A DNA stretch of 60,945 bases, from contig CAIWHP010000196.1 of NCBI GenBank assembly GCA_903912445.1, positions 1 to 60,945 of the forward strand, written 5' to 3'. The notes under the pieces were generated by a model. The model was not told the DNA's origin and did not search any database. It was given only the letters and a program-made list of their open reading frames with translations. Position 1 is the first letter of the stretch. Each line of letters begins with the position of its first letter. Of this stretch, positions 1 to 9,217 are shown one piece after another. This stretch comes from an uncultured Lentisphaerota bacterium (GTDB lineage Bacteria > Verrucomicrobiota > Kiritimatiellia > CAIQIC01). Made by a program: the position numbers and the translations under genes.

Positions 1-82
1 CGGCGGGCTGTGCGCCGCAGCCGGCGCCCAGCGCGGCGAGCAGCGCGGCACAGCCGAGCATGATGGCGGCATCCGGTTTCAT
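1..82 (-). CDS. Lipoprotein N-terminus, partial (runs off the window)
   Basis: Only the first 27 codons are present. The reading starts at the ATG at 82-80 and encodes a short N-region, a hydrophobic alanine/leucine stretch, and then Leu-Gly-Ala-Gly-Cys, which resembles a signal peptidase II lipobox. The mature protein would therefore be a lipid-anchored envelope protein. Nothing can be said about its function. A TACAAT hexamer lies only a few bases upstream of the start, so the mRNA may have almost no leader. No Shine-Dalgarno sequence is visible. Confidence 0.55.
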   Translation of the reverse strand, partial: MKPDAAIMLGCAALLAALGAGCGAQPA

Positions 83-91
83 CGGGCGCGC

Positions 92-119
92 ATTGTAATG
101 CAATCGGCCGCGGAGGCAA
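92..119 (-). promoter_or_regulatory. Candidate sigma-70-type promoter for the lipoprotein gene
   Basis: On the minus strand TTGCCT (119-114) and TACAAT (97-92) are separated by 16 bases. Transcription would begin about three bases from the ATG at 82, giving a nearly leaderless message. This rests on match to consensus only. Confidence 0.35.
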
Positions 120-148
120 GCGGCGTCCGGGCCGGGTCGCAGGCGCCG

Positions 149-177
149 TTGACAGGCCCGCCGAATCGTGCAACTAT
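149..177 (+). promoter_or_regulatory. Candidate promoter for the FHA/pseudopilin pair
   Basis: A perfect TTGACA (149-154) is followed after 17 bases by AACTAT (172-177). The predicted start near 184 leaves about 23 bases of leader before the ATG at 207, which has GGAGA at 196-200. Confidence 0.5.
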
Positions 178-206
178 TTCCGCCGGCAAACTGCAGGAGA
201 ATCACC

Positions 207-716
207 ATGGCGCAATTGATTGGCATGTCGGAAGAGATCAAGGGCAAGGTGTTCGCGCTGACGCAAGATGAGATGGTCATTGGCCGCCGCAAAGAGGCCA
301 ATATCATGATCGACGCCACCTCGGTGTCCGGCCGCCACTGCATGGTCCGCAAGGACGGCAACAAATTTTTCGTGCGCGACCTGGGGTCGACCAACGGCAC
401 CCGGCTGAACGGGCGCGATGTGAACGTGGACCTGCGCCTGCGCCCCAAGGACCTGCTGCAGGTGGGCGCGATCGAATTGATTTTTGACTCCGACGAACCG
501 GCGGACGAGCCGGGCGAAGACGGGCTGGCGAACACCACCCGCATCGAGATCGCTACCGGCCCGACCGGCGCGCCGGCGTCCTTCGAGAGCATCTCGCCGT
601 TTGGCACGCGCCAGAAGAGCAATATGACCGTCTGGTGGGCGATCATCGGCGTCATCGGCATCCTGGCCCTGATCATGGCCATCGTGCTCTTCTTCTACGT
701 GCTCCACCTCAAGTGA
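207..716 (+). CDS. FHA domain protein with C-terminal membrane anchor
   Basis: 169 residues. An FHA phosphothreonine-binding fold fills residues 1-105, with the family signatures Gly-Arg (26-27), Ser-Gly-Arg-His (41-44) and Ser-Thr-Asn-Gly-Thr (61-65). These are the residues that contact phosphopeptides in known FHA domains. An acidic linker follows, then one hydrophobic helix at about 143-165 and a short basic tail, so the FHA domain should face the cytoplasm as a tail-anchored protein. The ATG at 207 was preferred to an upstream in-frame start at 168 because GGAGA precedes it. Its stop overlaps the GTG start of the pseudopilin-like gene, so the two are probably translated together. FHA proteins often read Ser/Thr kinase output or sit in secretion systems; no kinase is in view. 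Confidence 0.85.
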   Translation: MAQLIGMSEEIKGKVFALTQDEMVIGRRKEANIMIDATSVSGRHCMVRKDGNKFFVRDLGSTNGTRLNGRDVNVDLRLRPKDLLQVGAIELIFDSDEPADEPGEDGLANTTRIEIATGPTGAPASFESISPFGTRQKSNMTVWWAIIGVIGILALIMAIVLFFYVLHLK

Positions 717-1414
717 AGCACCCTGCGCAGTCGCCCACCCGCCGCGCCGGCTTCACGCTGGTCGAGCTGCTTGTTGCGCTCGCGCTCGCCGTGGTGGTCA
801 CCGCGCTGGTTCTGGCCACGCTGGCCATCACGAACCGGACGCGGCGCAGCCAGGCCGACCGGGTTGCGTGCCGCGCGTTGGCGGACCGCGCGCTCGGGCA
901 ACTCGCGCGCGATCTGGAGCGCGCGTTCGTCTTCCCCAAAAACGACGCCACCGCGTTCACGCTCAGCCGCGGCGCGGCGGCCTCGAACGCGGTGCTCGAG
1001 CTGGCGTTCGCGCGCATGGCGCCGCTGCCCGGCGAAGACCATTTGCGCTGGGCCGAGGTCGCGCGGGTCGCCTACCGGCTCACCGAGGCCGGCCCGACCA
1101 ACTTCGCCCTCACCTGTACCACCCAACCGCTGGCCGGGCCCGCCGCGCTCCAGCCGGTGACGACGAATGCCGTATTCCAAGGCCTGGAGGCTTTCGACGT
1201 GGCGCTCTTTGACGGCAAGCTGTGGAAGGACACCTGGATCGGCAGCGGCGCCTCGACCAACGGCGCGCCGCGCGCCGCGCGCATCACCCTTGCGGCGCAG
1301 CGGGGCCTGGCGCAGCATGCGGCGACGGCGGAAGTCATCATCCCGGTCGGCCTGAAGTTCGAGCCGCCGAAGAAGGACAAGGTTCAAGGCAAGAACATCA
1401 GCGAGATCCACTAG
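713..1414 (+). CDS. Type II secretion / type IV pilus-like minor pseudopilin (GspJ-like)
   Basis: 233 residues. The N-terminus is a class III prepilin leader: basic residues, Gly13, the cleavage point, Phe14-Thr-Leu-Val-Glu18, and then a 20-residue hydrophobic helix. Glu18 is the +5 glutamate used in pseudopilus assembly. The globular part is variable and fits the size of GspJ/PulJ-type minor pseudopilins, but the subtype is a guess. GTG at 713 is chosen because it gives a leader of normal length and overlaps the FHA stop codon (GTGA). Upstream in-frame ATGs would add an unlikely extension that shadows the FHA gene. It is probably processed by PilD at the inner membrane. Pairing with an FHA protein suggests a regulated secretion apparatus encoded elsewhere. 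Confidence 0.8.
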   Translation: MKHPAQSPTRRAGFTLVELLVALALAVVVTALVLATLAITNRTRRSQADRVACRALADRALGQLARDLERAFVFPKNDATAFTLSRGAAASNAVLELAFARMAPLPGEDHLRWAEVARVAYRLTEAGPTNFALTCTTQPLAGPAALQPVTTNAVFQGLEAFDVALFDGKLWKDTWIGSGASTNGAPRAARITLAAQRGLAQHAATAEVIIPVGLKFEPPKKDKVQGKNISEIH

Positions 1415-1420
1415 GCGTCT

Positions 1421-1663
1421 TCAATCCATCTCGGCCAGCAGGTCGCGGACTTCCTCGCGCGTGGCGTCTTCGAGCCGCTTGCCTTTGCGCGCCAGCTTTT
1501 CATTCAGCTTGAGGCAGCTGCGTTGCATGCGCTCGTGGGTCTCGGCCGAGCCGCTGAACAGGGAAAAATTATCGCCCTGCGTGACGCGGACGTGGCCGTC
1601 CTTGTTGTCCAAGCCCAGCCCGAGCAGTTGCGCCCGGACCTGCCGTTGGCGTGCTGTTTTCAT
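1421..1663 (-). CDS. Small conserved-looking hypothetical protein
   Basis: 80 residues, strongly charged, with no membrane segment. I do not recognise a family. The first half has alternating hydrophobic positions (a short strand-like stretch around a Gly-Asp-Asn-Phe-Ser-Leu-Phe segment). The second half, from about residue 38, looks helical and rich in Lys/Arg/Glu. The ATG at 1663 was chosen over an upstream in-frame start at 1741 because the extra residues are low-complexity Arg/Gly/Pro. It converges on the pseudopilin-like gene with 6 bases between stops, which supports it being a real gene. Confidence 0.6.
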   Translation of the reverse strand: MKTARQRQVRAQLLGLGLDNKDGHVRVTQGDNFSLFSGSAETHERMQRSCLKLNEKLARKGKRLEDATREEVRDLLAEMD

Positions 1664-1730
1664 CGCGGGCGAGTATACCCGCACCAGCCCCCGCGCGCAA
1701 CGGCCCGCGGTCGCCCGCCAGCACGCGGGA

Positions 1731-1759
1731 TTGAAACCCACCTCGCGCTTATGCTACAC
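1731..1759 (+). promoter_or_regulatory. Weak candidate promoter for tRNA-Pro
   Basis: TTGAAA (1731-1736) is followed after 17 bases by CTACAC, overlapping TATGCT. It lies about ten bases upstream of the tRNA. The -10 match is poor, so this is tentative. Confidence 0.25.
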
Positions 1760-1769
1760 CTCCCGGGCC

Positions 1770-1846
1770 CGGGGCGTAGCTCAGCCTGGTAGAGCACTGG
1801 TTTTGGGAGCCAGTTGTCGTAGGTTCAAATCCTATCGCCCCGACCA
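1770..1846 (+). tRNA. tRNA-Pro (anticodon UGG)
   Basis: 77 bases with a complete cloverleaf. The acceptor stem CGGGGCG (1770-1776) pairs with CGCCCCG (1836-1842), followed by discriminator A and an encoded CCA (1844-1846). The anticodon stem CTGGT/GCCAG closes the loop TTTGGGA (1802-1808), giving anticodon TGG at 1804-1806. The D-loop contains AGCCTGGTAG and the T-loop contains GGTTCAAATCC. UGG can read all proline codons by wobble. Confidence 0.97.
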
Positions 1847-1899
1847 ACCCTTTGGCGCCCTCCCGGAAGCCGTGAGCGTTCTGACGCTGGCCGCCGGCA

Positions 1900-2118
1900 T
1901 TAGGCGAGCAGGCGCAGGCCGAGCGGCCGGTTGCTGGCGGCCTGCCGTGGCGCTTGGCCGCACCCCAGTTCCTGTTCGGCTTGCAGCCAGTCTTCGAGGC
2001 TGCGGCCATGCTGGCCGCCGCGTTCCAAAAAAAGCGCGAAGGCGCGGCCGGCAATCTCCGGCTGCGTCGGCAAGCGCCCGGCGCGGCCCACCGGCTCCTT
2101 GGATTTTTTGGTGTCCAT
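1900..2118 (-). CDS. DUF2934-like small protein
   Basis: 72 residues. The centre carries the DUF2934 pattern: an Ile-Ala-X-Arg-Ala-Phe helix, a Glu-Arg-Gly-Gly-X-His-Gly turn, then Leu-Glu-Asp-Trp-Leu-X-Ala-Glu-X-Glu-Leu. The N-terminus is lysine-rich and probably disordered. DUF2934 proteins are small cytoplasmic proteins of unknown role found widely in Proteobacteria and PVC bacteria. The ATG at 2118 has a strong GGAGGAGAA site 5-7 bases upstream; a farther in-frame ATG at 2136 would sit inside that ribosome site. It lies upstream of nothing obvious on its strand except tRNA-Pro on the other strand. Confidence 0.75.
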   Translation of the reverse strand: MDTKKSKEPVGRAGRLPTQPEIAGRAFALFLERGGQHGRSLEDWLQAEQELGCGQAPRQAASNRPLGLRLLA

Positions 2119-2159
2119 CCTGATTCTCCTCCGCAACCTTCAGGTCTGCTGCGCGGAGT

Positions 2160-4964
2160 CTAGCGCAACTTCAGTCCCAGCGGAAGCGTGTCGCCCAGCG
2201 CGCGCGCTTCCTCGGCGTCGTCGAGCGCGGCCACTTCGGTCACCAGGCGCAGCCAGTGCCCGGGCACCTCCGCGGCCTGTAGCGCGTCTGCGGTTTGCGC
2301 CCGCAGCGCATCGTCGAGGTCGCGTGTGCGGTCGCCGGTGAGCCGCGCGAGCTGGGCCGCGGCGAAGGCGGCCCCGCTGACGGAGCGCCAGTCCAGCGTC
2401 AGCAGCAGCGCCAGCCAGTCCGCCGCCTGCGCGGGGGAGACGGTCCTGTGCCCGCTGCCATAGAGCGGCGCGCGGGCACCCAGCCGGCCCAGCGCCCACG
2501 CCCACGGCCCGGCGGCGGTGCGCGGGTGCTTCAGCCGTTCCGTAATCCAGTTGCCCAGCACGCTTTTCTCCGCCGCCTCAAGATGCTCCAGCGCGGCGGC
2601 GGTCCGCACCATTTCGTCCAGTCCCTGCGGCCGCACGCCCTTCGGCCGCGGCGGCGGCTTCCGCACCGGCGGGGGGATGAGCTGCGCGAGATGCGGCTTG
2701 AGGTAGCTCCACACGGCCTGCTGCTGGGCCTCGGTCAGGCCGCCGGCGATCCGGCGCCACAGCACCCAGTAATCGTTCCACACTGCGTGCTCGCCCTGTG
2801 CGACGACGCCGGCGGCGAAGCACGCGAAGGTCTGTCCGCAGCGCCACTCGTCGAGGGGATAGCCGAAGCCGGGGCGCAGGCAGTAGCCGGTCAGCTGGAA
2901 AAAGGCGCGCTCGCGCTGGGCGGAGCCCCGCCGTTTTTTCGCGCCGGCGGACGCCGCGCTCCACAGTTCGCGCAACAGCGGCAGCCGCCAGGTTTCGCGC
3001 GGGCCAAGGCAACCCTCGAGCTCGCGGAAGAGCTGTTTCGTGTCGCCCGGGCCGGCGGCGGCCGGCCCGGGGCCAAAAGCGCGCTCCACGCAGGCCCGCG
3101 CCTCCGCGAAACGCGCGGGCAGGGCTTCCGTCACGGCCGCGGCGGGCCGCGCCGCGGCGCCGCGCAATTCAAACTCCAGCCGCCAGCGTTCCGCCGTGGT
3201 ATTCGCCACGCACCATAACTCCAGCGTCCCGAGTTCCGTCAGCGTCGCGCGCAGGTGGATGGGCACGCTCGCCGGGCCGGCGCCGGCGCCCCGCAGCAGC
3301 GTGTGCAGCGGCGGCAGCGCGCGCATGTCGGCGCCGACGGCCACCACGTCGCCCGGACGCTCCCTGCGGTCGGCGGTCGTCGCAAAGAGCGGAAATTGCA
3401 CGGGTCGGCCGAGCGTGAGCGTGAACGGACGGCTGTCCAGGTCCACGGGCTGGCCTTCCTCGTGGCCGCGCGGCAGCAGGCACACGGCGCGCGGCGGGGC
3501 CGCTGCGGTGTCCGCCGCCAGCCCGATGTAATACGCGCGCGCCGCGCCGCCGCTGATGCGCCGGCCCAGGCCGCGCCGGACCAGCCCGTACCAGGCGGCG
3601 CCGCGCGCGACCGCGCGCTCGAGCGAGTCGTGTTTCAGCAGGCGCAGCTTCGGCGCGTCCGGCCACCATGCGGAAAGCACGTCCACCAAACGTTTGGAAA
3701 TCTGCGGCGCGTTGAAGACCCCGCCGTTCAACAAAAGCGCGTCGGGCCGCGGCAGCGTGATGAGGCCCTGGTTGCTGGTGGACGGTGCAGGTGCAACACC
3801 GAGCGCGGCCCAGCCCGCCGCCGCGTGCTGGCGCAGAAACGCCGCCAGGTGGCGGGTGATGGCGGGGTCTTGCGCATAGGGCAGGCCGAGCTCCTGCAAG
3901 GCGACCCGTCCCGCCGTTCGGGCGTGGGGTGCCTCCTCCGGGGCGCAGGCCGGGAAAAAACCGTCGAGCAGCAGGCGCTCCGTCTCCTCGCGCTGGAGCT
4001 CGCAGGACAGCGCGCCGCCGACCAGCCGGCTGCCGGCCGCGACAATTGAAATACCATGCCGGTCGGGCGCGTCGGCCCCCAGCAGCTTTTCCTTGGCGGC
4101 GCGCGTGGCCTGGACCAGCTGCGTCCACTGCGTCGCGCCCAGCTTGCGGCCCGCGGCCAGCAGCCGCTCCTCGGCGCGCCGGGCGAGTGCGGCATCCATG
4201 TTGTCGCCGCCGAGCATCAGGTGCTCGCCCACAGCGATGCGCCGCAGCGCAGGCCCATCGTCGGAAACGCCGACCTGGATCAGCGTAAAATCCGAGGTGC
4301 CGCCACCGACATCCACGACGAGGACGAGCCGCGTTTTCTTGAGCGCCTTCCCGAGCTCTTCCTGATGGCGCGCTGTGAAAGCATAGAACGCGGCCTGCGG
4401 CTCCTCGACCAGCGTAAGTTTCCCGAAGCCGGCCTGCTGCGCGGCGGTCACCGTCAAGGCGCGCGCCACTTCGTCGAACGACGCGGGCACGGTGATGACG
4501 ACCTCCTGTGCGGCCAGCGGTGCGCCGGGTTGCGCGTGGTTCCACGCCGCGGCCAGGTGCGCGAGCAGCAGCGCCGAGGCTTCCACGGGGGAAATTTTCT
4601 TCACCTCCGCCGGCGCGCCCCATGGCAGGATCGGCGCGGAGCGGTCCACGCCCGCGTGGCAGAGCCAGCTTTTTGCGGAGGCGACCAGCCTGCCGGGGAC
4701 ACGCGCGCCCTGCCAGCGCGCAAACTCCCCTGCGATCAGACCTGGCGCGTCTCTCCATGGCAGCGTCGTCGCGCCGGGCGGCAACTCGTGCTCGCCGGGG
4801 ATATAGAGACAGGAGGGCAGCAGCGGCAGCGCGGCGACTTCGCCGGGCCGCTGCAGCTGTGAGACGGGGAAATCAACGACCGTCGCGCCCGCGTCCAGCC
4901 GGGCGAACGCCAGCGCGCAGTTCGTGGTGCCGAGGTCTATACCGATGATGTGGGTCGCGGCCAT
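2160..4964 (-). CDS. Hsp70-family protein with long C-terminal region (DUF3731-like)
   Basis: 934 residues. The N-terminal 530 or so form an Hsp70/actin-type ATPase: phosphate-1 motif Ile-Gly-Ile-Asp-Leu-Gly-Thr-Thr at 8-15, and phosphate-2 Val-Asp-Val-Gly-Gly-Gly-Thr-Ser-Asp-Phe near residue 218. The remaining ~400 residues replace the normal DnaK peptide-binding domain and lid with a helical region resembling DUF3731, which occurs in divergent Hsp70 proteins of PVC and other bacteria. It is therefore not a canonical DnaK. It is the last gene of a DUF2760 - Hsp70 - Hsp70 operon, 95 bases after the second Hsp70, and the gap carries two palindromes. No DnaJ or GrpE gene is nearby. Client and role are unknown. 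Confidence 0.85.
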   Translation of the reverse strand: MAATHIIGIDLGTTNCALAFARLDAGATVVDFPVSQLQRPGEVAALPLLPSCLYIPGEHELPPGATTLPWRDAPGLIAGEFARWQGARVPGRLVASAKSWLCHAGVDRSAPILPWGAPAEVKKISPVEASALLLAHLAAAWNHAQPGAPLAAQEVVITVPASFDEVARALTVTAAQQAGFGKLTLVEEPQAAFYAFTARHQEELGKALKKTRLVLVVDVGGGTSDFTLIQVGVSDDGPALRRIAVGEHLMLGGDNMDAALARRAEERLLAAGRKLGATQWTQLVQATRAAKEKLLGADAPDRHGISIVAAGSRLVGGALSCELQREETERLLLDGFFPACAPEEAPHARTAGRVALQELGLPYAQDPAITRHLAAFLRQHAAAGWAALGVAPAPSTSNQGLITLPRPDALLLNGGVFNAPQISKRLVDVLSAWWPDAPKLRLLKHDSLERAVARGAAWYGLVRRGLGRRISGGAARAYYIGLAADTAAAPPRAVCLLPRGHEEGQPVDLDSRPFTLTLGRPVQFPLFATTADRRERPGDVVAVGADMRALPPLHTLLRGAGAGPASVPIHLRATLTELGTLELWCVANTTAERWRLEFELRGAAARPAAAVTEALPARFAEARACVERAFGPGPAAAGPGDTKQLFRELEGCLGPRETWRLPLLRELWSAASAGAKKRRGSAQRERAFFQLTGYCLRPGFGYPLDEWRCGQTFACFAAGVVAQGEHAVWNDYWVLWRRIAGGLTEAQQQAVWSYLKPHLAQLIPPPVRKPPPRPKGVRPQGLDEMVRTAAALEHLEAAEKSVLGNWITERLKHPRTAAGPWAWALGRLGARAPLYGSGHRTVSPAQAADWLALLLTLDWRSVSGAAFAAAQLARLTGDRTRDLDDALRAQTADALQAAEVPGHWLRLVTEVAALDDAEEARALGDTLPLGLKLR

Positions 4965-5003
4965 GACAGCAACGGCATCCTATCCGTGCGGACCGACAGC
5001 AAG

Positions 5004-5051
5004 TTCCAAGGCTTGGAAAGACCGCAGGGCGCTTTTTCCAAACCTTGGAAA
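5004..5051. repeat. Palindrome array A (2 units)
   Basis: Two copies of the TTCCAA-N-TTGGAA family: 5004-5019 and 5035-5051, start-to-start 31 bp. They fill the gap between the two Hsp70 genes, so an operon transcript would fold both as small hairpins. Confidence 0.9.
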
Positions 5052-5059
5052 GGAACGCG

Positions 5060-6898
<1,839 letters not shown>

Positions 6899-6907
6899 AA
6901 TGTGTTC

Positions 6908-7456
6908 CTACGTTAGTTCAACTTCGGCCGGCGCCAGCACGCGCGGGTCCAGCGCGTCGGATGACGCAGGGAAGCGCACGGAGGTCGTCGCCCAGCCATG
7001 ATGCTTCAGGGTCCCCCGGAACGGCGGCTGGCCGGCGATATTCCCGGTGAGCCGGATGCGGTTGGCGTCGAAACCGGCGGGCACCGTGACGGCGGCGCCC
7101 TCCGCGTCCGGCAACACCGGTTCCAGCGTGAGGCAGTGGGCGAGGGCCTTGCGGCAGCCCGCCTGCACCACGCGCGCGGCCGCGCCGATATCCGCGTCGG
7201 CGAACGCCGCCATGTCCTCCTGCAGGAAATCGATGAGCCGGCCTTCGCGCTGGAGCATGGCCAGCACGAACAGCCCCGAAGCATGCACGCGCTCCGGCGG
7301 CTGGCTGGCCGGCGCGGGCGCGGGCTCTGCCCCGGCGCCCAGGAGCGCCGCCGCCTGGCTTGCAAAGCCGGCCTGGGCCAGCGCACGCCCAAAGCAGGCG
7401 CACGCCACGCGCAGCCGGGCACCGAACGACAACTCGGCAGATGTATTTGTTTTCAT
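6908..7456 (-). CDS. DUF2760 domain protein
   Basis: 182 residues. Matches my recollection of DUF2760: an N-terminal helical part rich in alanine (about 1-70), a conserved helical core with Leu-Gln-Arg-Glu-Gly-Arg-Leu-Ile-Asp-Phe-Leu near 70, and a C-terminal beta-rich part ending in a Leu-X-Pro-Ala-Glu-Val-Glu segment. It has no signal peptide or membrane helix. DUF2760 genes are typically found beside divergent Hsp70 genes, as here, and may be a nucleotide-exchange or client-binding partner; that is inference. ATG at 7456 is preferred; an in-frame GTG at 7477 would add seven residues. Neither start has a clear ribosome site. Confidence 0.75.
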   Translation of the reverse strand: MKTNTSAELSFGARLRVACACFGRALAQAGFASQAAALLGAGAEPAPAPASQPPERVHASGLFVLAMLQREGRLIDFLQEDMAAFADADIGAAARVVQAGCRKALAHCLTLEPVLPDAEGAAVTVPAGFDANRIRLTGNIAGQPPFRGTLKHHGWATTSVRFPASSDALDPRVLAPAEVELT

Positions 7457-7555
7457 GATGTAGTGGCGCAAAAGCACATTTCAAACACGGCGGACACACT
7501 CCCGGTGGACACAAATTGAAAACCACGCTTGTTTACACTGGAAAGATACTGAAAT

Positions 7556-7588
7556 CGGGCTTGCGTGTAAAGGTCGGGTGCAAGCCCG
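7556..7588 (-). terminator. Candidate hairpin terminator after the protease gene
   Basis: Perfect 9-bp inverted repeat CGGGCTTGC (7556-7564) / GCAAGCCCG (7580-7588) with a 15-base loop, 40 bases past the protease stop at 7630. The following minus-strand bases are only moderately T-rich, so termination may be weak or Rho-assisted. Confidence 0.5.
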
Positions 7589-7629
7589 TTGCGTCCGGAA
7601 AGCAGTCCCGCCGCCGCACCCCGCGGCGC

Positions 7630-8943
7630 CTACTTGACCTGCACCAGGCCCGCGCCGCCGCGTTCCGGCGCCAGGCTGAGCACCTTCGCGTGCTGCTTGA
7701 GCCATTCGGCGGCGCCGGCGGTGGTCGTCGCGCCGCTGGCGAGCGCCTGCGCCAGCACGCCGGAAACGATCGCCGTCGCCTGCGAGGTGCCGTCGCCGAT
7801 GATGATCGAGGACTTGCCGTAGGCCGACTGGATGCCGACGGCCGGCGCCACCACATCGAGCCCGAGGCCCGTGTTGGAGAAGTAGGCCTGTACGAAATTA
7901 GCATCTACGCCGCCGACGGCGACCACGCTCGGCACCGATGCCGGGAAGCTCAGCTGGCTGCCCAGCGCGTCGTTGCCCGCGGAGGCGATCAGGACGGCGC
8001 CCTTGCCCTGCGCATAGGCGATGGCCTCGCGCACGACGGTCGCGTCGCCATAGGAGCCCAGGCTGATGTTGATGACGTGCGCGCCGGCATCGGCGGCCTG
8101 CGTGATGCCGTGCGCCAGCGTGAAGCTGTCGCTCGTGCCGGAGGCGTCGGCCACGCGGATATCGAGCAGTTGCACCCCCGGCGCGATGCCGGCGGCCTGC
8201 CAGTCCTGGCCGCCGATCAGGCTGGCCATCGCCGTCCCGTGGCCGTTGAACGGCTGGCCGTCGTTCACCAGATCGACGTGCGTCAGCTGGTGCGCCGCGA
8301 AGGTCGGATGGTCCTCGATGCCGCTGTCCACCACGGCGACCATCACGCCCTGGCCCCAGGTCGCGCGGTCGCCCTTGGCGCCGACCGCGTTGAGGAACCC
8401 TTCGCCCTCGAACGACGCCACCCCGGTGCCCGACGGACGGTCTTCCCGCTGCAGGATGTCCGGGATGCGCGCGCTGAAATTCGGGTCGATCGTGATATCG
8501 CTGGCTTCGGCATCGGAGCCGAGTGCGGCGCGCAGCTGCTCGAGCTGCTCATAGCTGACGCGGGCGACGTGGAGGCCCTCGTGCTGGCCGAGCAGCTTGA
8601 TGCCGGCCTTGTCCGCGCGGGCCAGGAAGGCGCGGAGCGCATCGGCGGAGGCAAACTTCAGCAGCGCTTCGTTGGGCAGCGCGCCGGGCCGGTCCAGGCG
8701 GCGCTGCAGCTTGAGCAGCTGGCGCTCCTCGTCGGTGAGCCGTGGCGCCGCGGAGTCCACCGACGGTTCCGGCGTGCGGACGCCGGGCGGCGCGGGATGG
8801 AACGTCTTGGCCACGAGGCGCTTTTCGATCCGCGGCGCGTGCGCAGCCGGCACGTCCTGCGGGCGCATGCGGCCCATCAGCAGGCCCACCGCCAGCGCCG
8901 CGCCGGCGAGCAGGCCCAGCAAAATCAGACGGATTATTTTCAC
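7630..8943 (-). CDS. S8 family serine peptidase (subtilisin-like), membrane-anchored or secreted
   Basis: 437 residues from the GTG at 8943. Residues 3-24 are a hydrophobic signal or anchor. Residues about 60-170 resemble an inhibitor-like propeptide. The catalytic domain has Asp206 (Val-Ala-Val-Val-Asp-Ser-Gly), His235 (Asn-Gly-His-Gly-Thr), oxyanion Asn324 (Ser-Ala-Gly-Asn-Asp) and Ser387 (Gly-Asp-Gly-Thr-Ser-Gln-Ala), so the full subtilase triad is intact. GTG at 8943 places the hydrophobic segment at the N-terminus, with AAAAGGAG about 12 bases upstream. An ATG at 9036 would add 31 residues with no ribosome site. It is probably an envelope protease that processes itself or secreted substrates. 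Confidence 0.9.
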   Translation of the reverse strand: MKIIRLILLGLLAGAALAVGLLMGRMRPQDVPAAHAPRIEKRLVAKTFHPAPPGVRTPEPSVDSAAPRLTDEERQLLKLQRRLDRPGALPNEALLKFASADALRAFLARADKAGIKLLGQHEGLHVARVSYEQLEQLRAALGSDAEASDITIDPNFSARIPDILQREDRPSGTGVASFEGEGFLNAVGAKGDRATWGQGVMVAVVDSGIEDHPTFAAHQLTHVDLVNDGQPFNGHGTAMASLIGGQDWQAAGIAPGVQLLDIRVADASGTSDSFTLAHGITQAADAGAHVINISLGSYGDATVVREAIAYAQGKGAVLIASAGNDALGSQLSFPASVPSVVAVGGVDANFVQAYFSNTGLGLDVVAPAVGIQSAYGKSSIIIGDGTSQATAIVSGVLAQALASGATTTAGAAEWLKQHAKVLSLAPERGGAGLVQVK

Positions 8944-9217
8944 GCGGAGATTGTACTCCTTTTGAAAAATATTCCCAATTTTCCTGAACAGATGACCTGG
9001 CACTTTGGGCAGAATCATTAGGAAACAGCACACCATGCGTCACCGCGGGAGGCGTGACGATGAACCCTGCGCTGTCGAGCCTGCCGTTCGCAACGCTAAA
9101 CGTGATTCTGCTGCTAATGATTCTGTCGCACTCCTGGCCGGCAGTCACAATTGAAAAACGCTTCGTCGTGCAAGGTTGGGCTTGTCTTTCCGGCCGCGGC
9201 CGGACGAAGATGCGGCC

